Below are positions 1 through 6,559 of a DNA stretch of 16,103 nt, one piece after another. The DNA lies in contig DAOUGD010000143.1 of NCBI GenBank assembly GCA_034429475.1, positions 1 to 16,103 of the forward strand, given 5' to 3'. Source of the stretch: JAKQHY01 sp034429475. Lineage in GTDB: Bacteria > Chloroflexota > Anaerolineae > B4-G1 > SLSP01. The notes below the pieces were generated by a model. It saw nothing but the letters and a program-made list of their open reading frames with translations. It was not told the DNA's origin and ran no database searches. The translations under genes were made by a program, and so were the position numbers. Numbering within the stretch: the stretch's first letter is position 1; the number at the start of each line of letters is the position of its first letter.

Positions 1-20
1 GACGTGTGCTCATCCGATCT
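1..20. other. Residual Illumina adapter at contig end
   Basis: The first 20 bases, GACGTGTGCTCATCCGATCT, match the 3' end of the Illumina TruSeq read-2 adapter (GACGTGTGCTCTTCCGATCT) with one mismatch. This is very unlikely to be genomic. It marks position 1 as an untrimmed assembly end and not a biological junction. Confidence 0.9.
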
Positions 21-83
21 ACCCTGTTTCATTCCCCCAATTGCCAATCCTGCCAGCGACGTTACAATAGTCAGGTCAGCGCC

Positions 84-140
84 TCAACGGATTGAACGGA
101 TTGAACAGAAATAATCCGTTCAATCCGTTCAATCCGTTGA
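84..140. repeat. Palindrome built from a 9-nt tandem unit, upstream of thrC
   Basis: A perfect 23-bp inverted repeat has arms at 84-106 and 118-140 and an 11-nt loop. Each arm is made of tandem copies of a 9-nt unit (GGATTGAAC on the left, GTTCAATCC on the right). It ends 30 bp before the thrC start and would form a very stable hairpin in either strand's RNA. It resembles the two TTTCACG-type palindromes in this window in design but not in sequence. It could be a terminator of an upstream gene or a dispersed intergenic element. There is no T-run after it. Confidence 0.85.
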
Positions 141-170
141 GAATTTTGCCCGATACCCCAGGAGGTCATT

Positions 171-1448
171 ATGCGTTTCGTTCTTGGTCTGCGTTGTACG
201 ATCTGCGGCGCGGAATACGCCGTAGACGACGTGTCCTACGTCTGCCCGCGCCACGGCGACGATGGCATTCTCGATGTGATGTACGACTACGACGCGCTCC
301 GCCAGCGCGTCTCCCCCGCGTCCATTGCGCAAACGTCCACCGACGCCGGCATCTGGCGCTACAAGCCCCTGTTGCCGGTGCAGGCGGACTCCCCTGTCCC
401 GCCGCTGCGCGTGGGCTGGACGCCGCTCTATGCCGCGCCGCGCCTGGCGGAACGGCTTGGCTTGCGCCACGTCTGGGTGAAGGACGACGGCGTCAATCCC
501 ACCGCGTCGTTCAAAGACCGGGCGTCGGCGGTGGCCATGGTCAAGGCGCGGGAAGCGGGCGCGCAAATCGTCACGACGGCCAGCACCGGCAACGCGGCGG
601 CGGCTCTCGCAGGGCTTTCCGCGAGCATAAGCTTGCAAGCCGTCATCTTCGTTCCCAAAACCGCGCCGCCTGCCAAGATCGCGCAGCACCTCATCTACGG
701 CGCGCGCGTCCTGCTGGTGGATGGCACGTATGACGACGCCTTCGAGCTGACGTTGAAAGTCGCCAAGGAATTCGGCTGGTACAATCGCAACACCGCCTAC
801 AACCCGTACATGTCTGAAGGGAAAAAGACCGCTGCTTACGAACTCTGCGAACAACTCTCCCTCCCCTCTCAGGGAGGGGCCGGGGGGAGGTGGGTCGCGC
901 CTGACCGCGTCTTCGTGCCGGTGGGCGACGGCTGCATCATCGGCGGCCTCTACAAGGGTTTCCGGGATTTGCTGGCGCTGGGCTGGATTGACACGATGCC
1001 CAAGATCATGGGCATCCAGGCCGAAGGGTCTTCCGCCCTGGTGGACGCCTGGGAACGCGGCCTGCAAGGCTGGGAGATGACGCCTCAGCCGGCCAACACC
1101 ATCGCCGACAGCATCAGCGCGGGACTGCCGCGCGACCGCATCAAGGCGCTCGCCGCCGTCCGCGAGACCGACGGCGCGTACCTGCGTGTCTCCGACCAGG
1201 AAATCCTCGACGCGATCCCCGTGATTGCCCGCAACACCGGCATCTTCTCCGAACCGGCGGCGGCGACCGCTTACGCCGGGCTGGTCAAGGCGGTGGAGCA
1301 GGGCCTCGTAGACCCAGCAGAACGCATCGTCGTCCTGCTCACCGGCTCCGGCCTCAAAGACATCGGCAGCGCGATGAAGACAGTGGTGCAGCCCCCCATT
1401 GTCGCGCCGACGTTGGAGGCGGTGAAAGCCGTGATGTGCGAGGCGTGA
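171..1448 (+). CDS. thrC: Threonine synthase
   Basis: This 425-aa protein is a PLP-dependent threonine synthase, converting O-phosphohomoserine to threonine in the cytoplasm. The N-terminus has a putative zinc ribbon (C9-x2-C12, C25-x2-H28), as in many threonine synthases. The PLP lysine is K115 in the NPTASFKDR motif. The TASTGNAAAALAG segment near residue 140 is the usual glycine-rich, phosphate-contacting loop, and LLTGSGLKD lies near the C-terminus. The start is supported by a strong AGGAGGT at 160-166, 4 nt before ATG. Residues about 229-243 (LSLPSQGGAGGRWVA) are encoded by a G/C-rich palindrome and look like an in-frame insertion between EQL and PDRVFVPVG. No other thr genes are in the window. 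The family call is secure. Confidence 0.95.
   Translation: MRFVLGLRCTICGAEYAVDDVSYVCPRHGDDGILDVMYDYDALRQRVSPASIAQTSTDAGIWRYKPLLPVQADSPVPPLRVGWTPLYAAPRLAERLGLRHVWVKDDGVNPTASFKDRASAVAMVKAREAGAQIVTTASTGNAAAALAGLSASISLQAVIFVPKTAPPAKIAQHLIYGARVLLVDGTYDDAFELTLKVAKEFGWYNRNTAYNPYMSEGKKTAAYELCEQLSLPSQGGAGGRWVAPDRVFVPVGDGCIIGGLYKGFRDLLALGWIDTMPKIMGIQAEGSSALVDAWERGLQGWEMTPQPANTIADSISAGLPRDRIKALAAVRETDGAYLRVSDQEILDAIPVIARNTGIFSEPAAATAYAGLVKAVEQGLVDPAERIVVLLTGSGLKDIGSAMKTVVQPPIVAPTLEAVKAVMCEA
856..894. repeat. G/C-rich palindromic element inserted in frame in thrC
   Basis: A strand-biased tract runs from CTCTCCCTCCCCTCTC through AGGGAGGGGCCGGGGGG to AGGTGGG. It contains a 7-bp stem, CCCTCCC (859-865) with GGGAGGG (872-878), around a 6-nt loop. 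It resembles the 'ccctctcc...ggagaggg...ggggtgaggg' class of intergenic repeats seen in many GC-rich genomes (recalled, not searched). It stays in frame and adds roughly 10-15 residues (Ser/Gln/Gly/Arg-rich) to threonine synthase. Confidence 0.65.
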
Positions 1449-1452
1449 GGGA

Positions 1453-1521
1453 GTAAAACGTAAAACGTGAAACGTGATGATTTTACAGTCAAACCTTTAC
1501 GTTTCACGTTTTACGTTTCAC
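1453..1521. repeat. TTTCACG-type heptamer palindrome, copy 1
   Basis: The left arm (1453-1475) and right arm (1499-1521) are 23 nt each, complementary with one mismatch, and separated by a 23-nt loop. The arms are tandem 7-nt units of the form ACGTTTC/ACGTTTT (reverse strand GAAACGT/AAAACGT). Almost the same arm sequence recurs at 13856-13906. It fills the thrC-PBP intergenic gap and extends to 8 bp before the PBP start. It could act as a terminator or RNA-stability hairpin, but the repeated occurrence points to a dispersed element family. Confidence 0.88.
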
Positions 1522-1529
1522 GAATTTGT

Positions 1530-3947
1530 ATGGGGAAACGTAACAAGAAATATCTTTGGGCGCTGCCGATCCTTTTGGCAGCGACTCTGTTGGGTTTGTA
1601 CGGCTGGCTCTTTTACGATTTGCCCGACCCCGATGACCTTTCTGCCTACACCACCGCGCCCAGCAGCAAGATTTACGACCGTTACGGGCGGCTGCTCTAC
1701 GAAATGCCGCCCCCTTACACCGGCAGCCACACCCCCGTCCCCCTGACGGACGTACCCCCCGCCCTCGTCTGGGCCACCATCGCCACCGAGGACGCCACGT
1801 TTTACACCAACCCCGGCCTGGACGCCTGGGCCATCCTGCGCGCTGCGTGGATCAACGTGCAGGGCGGCGAAGTGCTGGCCGGCGGCAGCACGATCACGCA
1901 GCAGTTGGTGCGCACCGTGATGTTCGAGCCAAACGCCTACCTGGATCGCTCGCTGCGCCGCAAGTTGCGCGAGCTGATCGTGGCCGTGCGCCTCACGCAG
2001 CGCTATAGCAAAGACGACATCCTCGCGCTGTACCTGAACGAGACGTACTACGGCGCGATGGCTTACGGCGTCGAGGCGGCGGCGCAGACGTACTTCGGCA
2101 AGCCCGTCCGCGACCTGGACGTGTCCGAGTGCGCGCTGCTGGCCGGACTTCCCCAGGCGCCCGCGCTCTACAATCCGCTGGAAGCTCTGGCGGCGGCCCG
2201 CGAGCGGCAGGTTGTCGTGCTGGATTTGATGGTCAAGCAGGGTTATCTCAGCACAGAGGATGCCGAGCTGGCAAAAAATGAGGAACTGGCCTTCGCCGCC
2301 GCGCCATTCCCCATCCGCGCCCCACATTTTGTGATGTATGTGCGTGGGCTGTTGGAAGAGGAACTGGGGCTGGAACGCTTGCAGGCCGGCGGACTGAGCA
2401 TCCACACCACCCTGGATGTGGATTTGACCGAGGCCGCGCGCGACATGATGCGTCACCGGCTGGAACTGCTGGCGACCTGCGCCTACGCCGCGGAATGTCC
2501 CCCCGGTGGGCACAACGTCCGCAACGCCGCCGTGGTCGCGCTCGATCCAACGACGGGCGAGATCCTCGCTCTGGTCGGCAGCCCGGATTACTTCTCGGCG
2601 CGCATTGACGGCGCGGTAAACGGCGCGACGGCGCTGCGGCAGCCCGGCTCGGCGATCAAGCCGCTGACTTACGCGGCGGCCTTTGCCAGCGGCGACTTCA
2701 CGCCGGCAACGATGCTGCTCGACGTGCGCACAGCTTTTGTGACGCAGGAGGGCGCGCCCTACGTGCCTCTCAACTACGACCTGGAATTTCGCGGCCCGGT
2801 GCGGCTGCGAGAGGCGCTGGCCTCGTCGTACAACGTGATCGCGGTCAAGGTGCTGGACGCCATCGGCATAGACGCGCTGCTCACGCTGGCGCGGCAGATG
2901 GGGATCACGACCTTCGACAAAGCGGACCGCCTGGGGTTGGCGCTTACGCTCGGCGGCGGGGAGGTGCGGCCGTTGGAATTGACGGCGGCCTACGCGGCCT
3001 TCGCCAACGGCGGAACGCGCGTCGCTCCCGTTGCCGTGCTGCGCGTGGAAGACGCCGCCGGAAACGTCGTCTGGACGCCGGACGAATTGCCTGCCGCGCG
3101 CGTGCTGGACGCGCGTGTGGCGTACCTCATCAGCGACATCCTCAGCGACGACCTGGCCCGCGCACCGACCTTCGGCGAGGGCAGCGCGCTCACGCTGGCG
3201 GGACGTCCGGCCGCCGTCAAGACCGGCACGACGACGGACTTCCGCGACAACTGGACGGTGGGGTACACCCCCGACCTGGTGGTGGGGGTGTGGGTGGGCA
3301 ATGCGGACAACGAGGCGATGAAGGACGTCAGCGGCGTCAGCGGCGCGGCGCCGCTCTGGCGGGATGTGATGGAGGCCGCGCTCAAGGGGACGCCCGCCCG
3401 CGACTTTGCCCGTCCTGACGGACTGGTAGAAGCCACGGTCTGCGCCGTCTCCGGGCTGCGGCCCAACCCGGATTGCCCGCACCGCGTCACGGAACTCTTC
3501 ATCGCCGGGACGCAGCCCACGCAGACTTGCGCCGTCCACCAGGTCATAGCGGATGCCCTCTACACCGTCCTGCCGCCGGAGGCTCACGAGTGGGCGCGGG
3601 AACACGGCCTGCCGCAGCCTGCCGCAGCCGCGCCGCTGCCAGACGCCGATTCCTCCCTCCTTGCCGCCGCGATCCGCATCACGCACCCCGATCAGGGGGC
3701 CGTGTACCGCCTCGATCCCGCCCTGCCCCGCGCGGAACAGCGCATCGCCGTCGCCGTCGAGACCGACGCGGCGTGGGCCACGGTCACGTTGCTGTTGGAC
3801 GGGACGCCGCTCCAGGAGTGGCGCGATCCCCCCTACCGTTTCATGTGGCAGTTGACGCCCGGGGAGCATACCTTCTCCGTCGTCGGCGTCACGCCGGAGG
3901 GCGCGAGCTTCAGCGGCAATAGTGTGACCATCACTGTGCAAGAGTGA
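1530..3947 (+). CDS. Class A penicillin-binding protein, PBP1C-like (glycosyltransferase/transpeptidase)
   Basis: This 805-aa protein is a bifunctional cell-wall synthase, polymerising lipid II and cross-linking peptidoglycan on the outer face of the membrane. Residues 8-29 form one N-terminal TM anchor. The GT51 domain spans about 50-225, with catalytic E87 in ATIATEDATFY and GGSTITQQLVR. The transpeptidase domain spans about 330-600, with S374-x-x-K377 (GSAIKP), S433-Y-N435 and K564-T-G. VCAVSGLRPNPDCP near residue 640 and a C-terminal beta-rich domain (about 715-805) match the PBP1C tail. An upstream in-frame GTG at 1467 would add 21 residues encoded entirely by the palindromic repeat, so I place the start at ATG 1530, which gives MGKRNKKYLWALP directly before the anchor. 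No good ribosome site precedes either start. All catalytic motifs are intact. Confidence 0.95.
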   Translation: MGKRNKKYLWALPILLAATLLGLYGWLFYDLPDPDDLSAYTTAPSSKIYDRYGRLLYEMPPPYTGSHTPVPLTDVPPALVWATIATEDATFYTNPGLDAWAILRAAWINVQGGEVLAGGSTITQQLVRTVMFEPNAYLDRSLRRKLRELIVAVRLTQRYSKDDILALYLNETYYGAMAYGVEAAAQTYFGKPVRDLDVSECALLAGLPQAPALYNPLEALAAARERQVVVLDLMVKQGYLSTEDAELAKNEELAFAAAPFPIRAPHFVMYVRGLLEEELGLERLQAGGLSIHTTLDVDLTEAARDMMRHRLELLATCAYAAECPPGGHNVRNAAVVALDPTTGEILALVGSPDYFSARIDGAVNGATALRQPGSAIKPLTYAAAFASGDFTPATMLLDVRTAFVTQEGAPYVPLNYDLEFRGPVRLREALASSYNVIAVKVLDAIGIDALLTLARQMGITTFDKADRLGLALTLGGGEVRPLELTAAYAAFANGGTRVAPVAVLRVEDAAGNVVWTPDELPAARVLDARVAYLISDILSDDLARAPTFGEGSALTLAGRPAAVKTGTTTDFRDNWTVGYTPDLVVGVWVGNADNEAMKDVSGVSGAAPLWRDVMEAALKGTPARDFARPDGLVEATVCAVSGLRPNPDCPHRVTELFIAGTQPTQTCAVHQVIADALYTVLPPEAHEWAREHGLPQPAAAAPLPDADSSLLAAAIRITHPDQGAVYRLDPALPRAEQRIAVAVETDAAWATVTLLLDGTPLQEWRDPPYRFMWQLTPGEHTFSVVGVTPEGASFSGNSVTITVQE

Positions 3948-4010
3948 GTGGAAAGTTGCTATACCGGTAATGAAGCCCCTTTACCTACTTTCAACTATCT
4001 AAAACCATGC

Positions 4011-4030
4011 TAAACTAACAGTATAGTTTA
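4011..4030. promoter_or_regulatory. Perfect dyad, candidate operator/promoter of the central gene block
   Basis: TAAACTA (4011-4017) and TAGTTTA (4024-4030) form a perfect 7-bp dyad with a 6-nt spacer. It lies in the 150-bp gap after the PBP gene and 68 bp before the first small gene. Its A/T richness and TATAGT core (4022-4027) suit a promoter region overlapped by an operator. No convincing -35 box could be fixed. Confidence 0.4.
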
Positions 4031-4064
4031 CAGCGACCTTCCAGGAGCTACTCCATAGTCGCTG
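4031..4064. promoter_or_regulatory. Leader hairpin CAGCGAC...GTCGCTG
   Basis: CAGCGAC (4031-4037) pairs with GTCGCTG (4058-4064). GGAG (4044-4047) and CTCC (4051-4054) inside it can also pair. It begins directly after the TAAACTA dyad and ends 33 bp before the small gene start. It could be a 5'-UTR structure or a second protein site. There is no T-run, so it does not look like a simple terminator. Confidence 0.35.
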
Positions 4065-4097
4065 GAAAAGTTTATCCATTCAACAGGGAGGCAAACG

Positions 4098-4367
4098 ATG
4101 AGCAAGAATTATGAAGATATCACCAAGCTGGCCGGGCTGGTTTTCATCCGGCGCAATTTTTTGGAAGACATCCTGGCGCAGGGATTGGATGCCGTTCTTC
4201 AACAGATTGATACGCAGGGTGATTTGGCGCCCGATGAAAGAGCTACTTTTGAAGCGTGCATTGCCAATCCGCGTCTCCAACAGGTTATTCACGATTGGTG
4301 GACTATTTACGATGAGGAGCGCAAGGTGGGAAGTATTCCACCGGTTGCCGCCGTATGGATGCCATAA
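4098..4367 (+). CDS. Unrecognised 89-aa protein, first copy of a duplicated family
   Basis: I do not recognise this family. The protein is small, soluble and mostly helical by composition. It has DITKLAGLVFIRRNF near the N-terminus, a QGLDAV segment, DLAPDERATFEA in the middle and WWTIYDEERKVGSIP near the end. It aligns along its whole length with the 90-aa product at 6204-6476, sharing the DI-x2-L-x-G-x-VF start, QGL, the DL-x3-E-x-ATF block and WW-x2-YDE-x-R. The start is supported by GGGAGG at 4086-4091, 6 nt upstream. It overlaps the following histidine kinase gene by 13 nt, suggesting translational coupling and a function tied to that kinase. A RiPP-precursor role is conceivable given the radical SAM gene downstream, but nothing direct shows it. 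Confidence 0.85.
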   Translation: MSKNYEDITKLAGLVFIRRNFLEDILAQGLDAVLQQIDTQGDLAPDERATFEACIANPRLQQVIHDWWTIYDEERKVGSIPPVAAVWMP

Positions 4368-6097
4368 ACCCCAAAAAACTGTCGCACATTTCGGTTCGAG
4401 TCAAAACAGCCCGGCTGGTACTCCGAGGCAGCCTGGGTATATTTGGCGTGTCCCTTGTACTGTATGTGTATGTTTTAATCCCACTGCTGTTGAACCCGCC
4501 GGACCGCCCTATCCAGTGGGCCAACCTCTGGGGGTTGTTGGGCATGGCGGCGACCACAGCCGTAGCTTTGTATCTTATTAAGAAATCCCTTGCGGCCGGA
4601 ATGTGGCTTTACGTTGGCGGCGCCTCTATCTTTTTGTTGATCATGATCTTGGGTGTGTACTTCAGTGGCGGCGACCGCACGTTTCCCTTTTCTGTTTACG
4701 GTTTTCATTTGGGAATATTGGCCCTGGGACTGATACTGGGGTTCAAAGCGGGAGTCATTTACACCCTACCGGTCATTTTGGTGACTATAGGGTTAGGGGT
4801 CCTCTGCCAAGATACTGGCGGGAATACTTACGTAGCCGTCGCCTTCGCATTCGGGATGTCGCTGCCTTCTCTGATAGTAGACCTGCTGGAGAAAGAATTA
4901 AAGCGTACCGAGGCAAAATTCAGTATTATCTTCCAGGAATCGCTAGATGTCTCTCTGGTGGTGGATGAGGCGGACGGCCAGATTCTCGACGCCAACCGCG
5001 CCACGCGCGCCACGCTAGGATATGAGGGCAGCGCTCTGATCACACAGTCGGTGGCGCAACTTTTCCCTCCCGATGCGTCCCTGTCACCAACGCAGTTGTT
5101 GCAATCCTTACAAACCCAAGAGGCTATTTTCGGCTCACAGATGTTCCGGCGCGCCGATGGGACGCTCTGCCCGATGGATTTGACCGCCACGCGCGTTCCC
5201 TGGGAAGAGGGCCAGGCGGTGCTACTCACCCTGCGCGACGTCACTACGCGTAAGCAAGCAGAAGAAGAATTACGCCAACACCGGGAGCACCTGGAAGAGC
5301 TGGTCGTCGCGCGCACCGCCGAACTTCAAGCGCGCAATGCCGAACTTGACGCCTTCGCCCACACCGTCGCTCACGACTTGAAGAATCCACTCGCCACCCT
5401 CATCGGCTTCACCGAGTTGTTGAACACCCAATACGAGCCGGCCGAGCCGGAAAAACGCCAACTGATCGTCAACGCCATTGCGCAAAGTGGACGCAAAATG
5501 ATCAACATCATTGACGAATTGTTGTTGTTCGCCAGCGTGCGGCGGGCGGAAGACGTAAGTACGGCGGAAATCTTCATGGAGCAGGTGGTCAAGGAGGCGC
5601 TGCAAAGAATGACCGACCTGGTCACAGAACGGCAGCCGGAGATTGTGACACCGGAACGATGGCCGCCCGTCTGGGGGCATGCCGCCTGGATTGAGGAGGT
5701 CTGGGGCAACTACATCAGCAACGCCATCAAATACGGCGGGCGACCTGCCGAACACATTCCCCCGCGCATCGAACTGGGCTACGATTTTTTGGATGCAGGG
5801 CTGCCGATGGAGAACTCCAAATCCCAAACGCCAAAATCCAAAGTCCGTTTCTGGGTGCGTGACAACGGCAGAGGTCTGACCCAGGAAGAGCAGGCGCGCT
5901 TGTTCACCCCCCTCACCCAACACCAGGTGCGCGCCAAAGGCTATGGACTGGGGTTGTCCATCGTCAAACGCATTGTGGAGAAATGCGGCGGCGAGGTCGG
6001 CGTCGAGAGCATCATCGGCCAGGGCAGCACCTTCTACTTCACCCTCCCGACCGCGCCGACGTCCCAGGGGAAACAACCAGAAAAGTTATTCATTTGA
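4355..6097 (+). CDS. Membrane histidine kinase with PAS domain (copy 1)
   Basis: This 580-aa sensor kinase has about six hydrophobic segments in residues 22-175. A PAS-like domain follows (about 185-295, with LVVDEADGQILDANRA and LRDVTTRKQAEEEL). A short coiled coil (about 296-332) leads to HisKA with phospho-acceptor H340 in VAHDLKNPL. The ATPase domain has an N-box (NYISNAIKYGG, N456), G1 DNGRG (503-507) and G2 GYGLGLS (529-535). No receiver or output domain is attached and no response regulator is in the window, so it is an orphan kinase. The ATG lies inside the end of the preceding small gene. A variable loop at about 486-497 is coded by CCAAAAT-type repeat sequence. The kinase half is much closer to the second kinase than the membrane half is. 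Confidence 0.94.
   Translation: MDAINPKKLSHISVRVKTARLVLRGSLGIFGVSLVLYVYVLIPLLLNPPDRPIQWANLWGLLGMAATTAVALYLIKKSLAAGMWLYVGGASIFLLIMILGVYFSGGDRTFPFSVYGFHLGILALGLILGFKAGVIYTLPVILVTIGLGVLCQDTGGNTYVAVAFAFGMSLPSLIVDLLEKELKRTEAKFSIIFQESLDVSLVVDEADGQILDANRATRATLGYEGSALITQSVAQLFPPDASLSPTQLLQSLQTQEAIFGSQMFRRADGTLCPMDLTATRVPWEEGQAVLLTLRDVTTRKQAEEELRQHREHLEELVVARTAELQARNAELDAFAHTVAHDLKNPLATLIGFTELLNTQYEPAEPEKRQLIVNAIAQSGRKMINIIDELLLFASVRRAEDVSTAEIFMEQVVKEALQRMTDLVTERQPEIVTPERWPPVWGHAAWIEEVWGNYISNAIKYGGRPAEHIPPRIELGYDFLDAGLPMENSKSQTPKSKVRFWVRDNGRGLTQEEQARLFTPLTQHQVRAKGYGLGLSIVKRIVEKCGGEVGVESIIGQGSTFYFTLPTAPTSQGKQPEKLFI
5815..5846 (+). repeat. CCAAAAT-type tandem units inside histidine kinase copy 1
   Basis: Degenerate 7-nt units (CCAAATC, CCAAACG, CCAAAAT, CCAAAGT) run through the kinase gene between the N-box and G1 box. 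They encode a polar loop (NSKSQTPKSK). The A-rich stretch differs from the GC-rich surroundings. A similar tract sits at the same place in the second kinase gene. Confidence 0.6.
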
Positions 6098-6203
6098 AAT
6101 GCTGCCGTCACTTTCAGCGTGTGACAAAACCCACAAAGAGCACTAAAATTAAAGTGTGTCGTCAAACCCAAAAGATTCATCTACCATTTACGAAAGGAGT
6201 ACT

Positions 6204-6476
6204 ATGTTAACAGGACGTCAAGATATTTTGTGGTTGTCAGGGCAGGTTTTCCTTTTCCGGGACTTCATCAAAGAAGCCGAGGTGCAGGGATTGGAGGCCA
6301 TGTTTGCCCGGTGCCCCTATGGGGATTTAACCGAGGAAGAGAAAGCGACTTTCACCGCGGCTTTCAACGATGGTAAACTGCGCAAGATTGTAGAAAAGTG
6401 GTGGAAGACCTACGACGAGGGGCGGGAAAGCGGCGCAATACCATCCGCCGCGAAAAGCACCTACTGGGCAGTCTAG
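6204..6476 (+). CDS. Unrecognised 90-aa protein, second copy of the duplicated family
   Basis: This is a paralogue of the 89-aa product at 4098-4367, and its function is not recognised. It shows DILWLSGQVFLFRDF, VQGLEAMFARC, DLTEEEKATFTAAF and WWKTYDEGRESGAIP in the same order as copy 1. The extreme C-terminus differs (AAKSTYWAV against VAAVWMP). The start at 6204 is fixed by AAAGGAG 5-7 nt upstream; an earlier in-frame ATG at 6156 has no ribosome site and would add residues lacking in copy 1. It is followed, after an 83-bp gap with a strong hairpin, by the second kinase gene. Conservation in both copies of the WW-x2-YDE-x-R and ATF blocks argues that it is a real folded protein and not a spurious ORF. 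Confidence 0.87.
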   Translation: MLTGRQDILWLSGQVFLFRDFIKEAEVQGLEAMFARCPYGDLTEEEKATFTAAFNDGKLRKIVEKWWKTYDEGRESGAIPSAAKSTYWAV

Positions 6477-6497
6477 CGGTTTAGATTGATTCACTGT

Positions 6498-6533
6498 TCT
6501 TCCCGGAAGCCATCTTTTCAGCTTCCGGGAAGA
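6498..6533 (+). terminator. Strong hairpin between small gene 2 and kinase 2
   Basis: A perfect 13-bp stem (6498-6510 with 6521-6533; core CTTCCCGGAAGC/GCTTCCGGGAAG) closes a 10-nt loop. It starts 22 bp after the small gene's stop. Only a short, mixed T-rich tail (GCTTTCAT) follows, so complete termination is uncertain. It may be a partial terminator or mRNA-processing/stability hairpin that makes the small gene more abundant than the kinase. Confidence 0.6.
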
Positions 6534-6559
6534 GCTTTCATAATAGAAGGCTATCCGCT

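Noticed and set aside
84..140. Possible CRISPR repeat remnant
   Set aside because: Units are 9 nt and contiguous, with no spacers and no cas genes; the structure is a tandem-unit palindrome.
129..1067. 312-aa minus-strand frame opposite thrC
   Set aside because: Antisense shadow of a secure threonine synthase gene; Arg/Gly/Val-rich with no recognisable domain, and it reads through the palindrome at 84-140.
1518..3941. 807-aa open frame on the minus strand opposite the PBP gene
   Set aside because: It mirrors the PBP gene almost end to end, as expected from GC-rich codon use. It has an Arg/Gly/His-rich composition and no motifs, while the + strand product has all PBP catalytic residues.
4098..4367. 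Small protein as a toxin-antitoxin component or Nif11-type leader peptide
   Set aside because: No double-glycine end, no Nif11 motif and no toxin partner are visible. The consistent neighbour is a histidine kinase, so neither label is justified.
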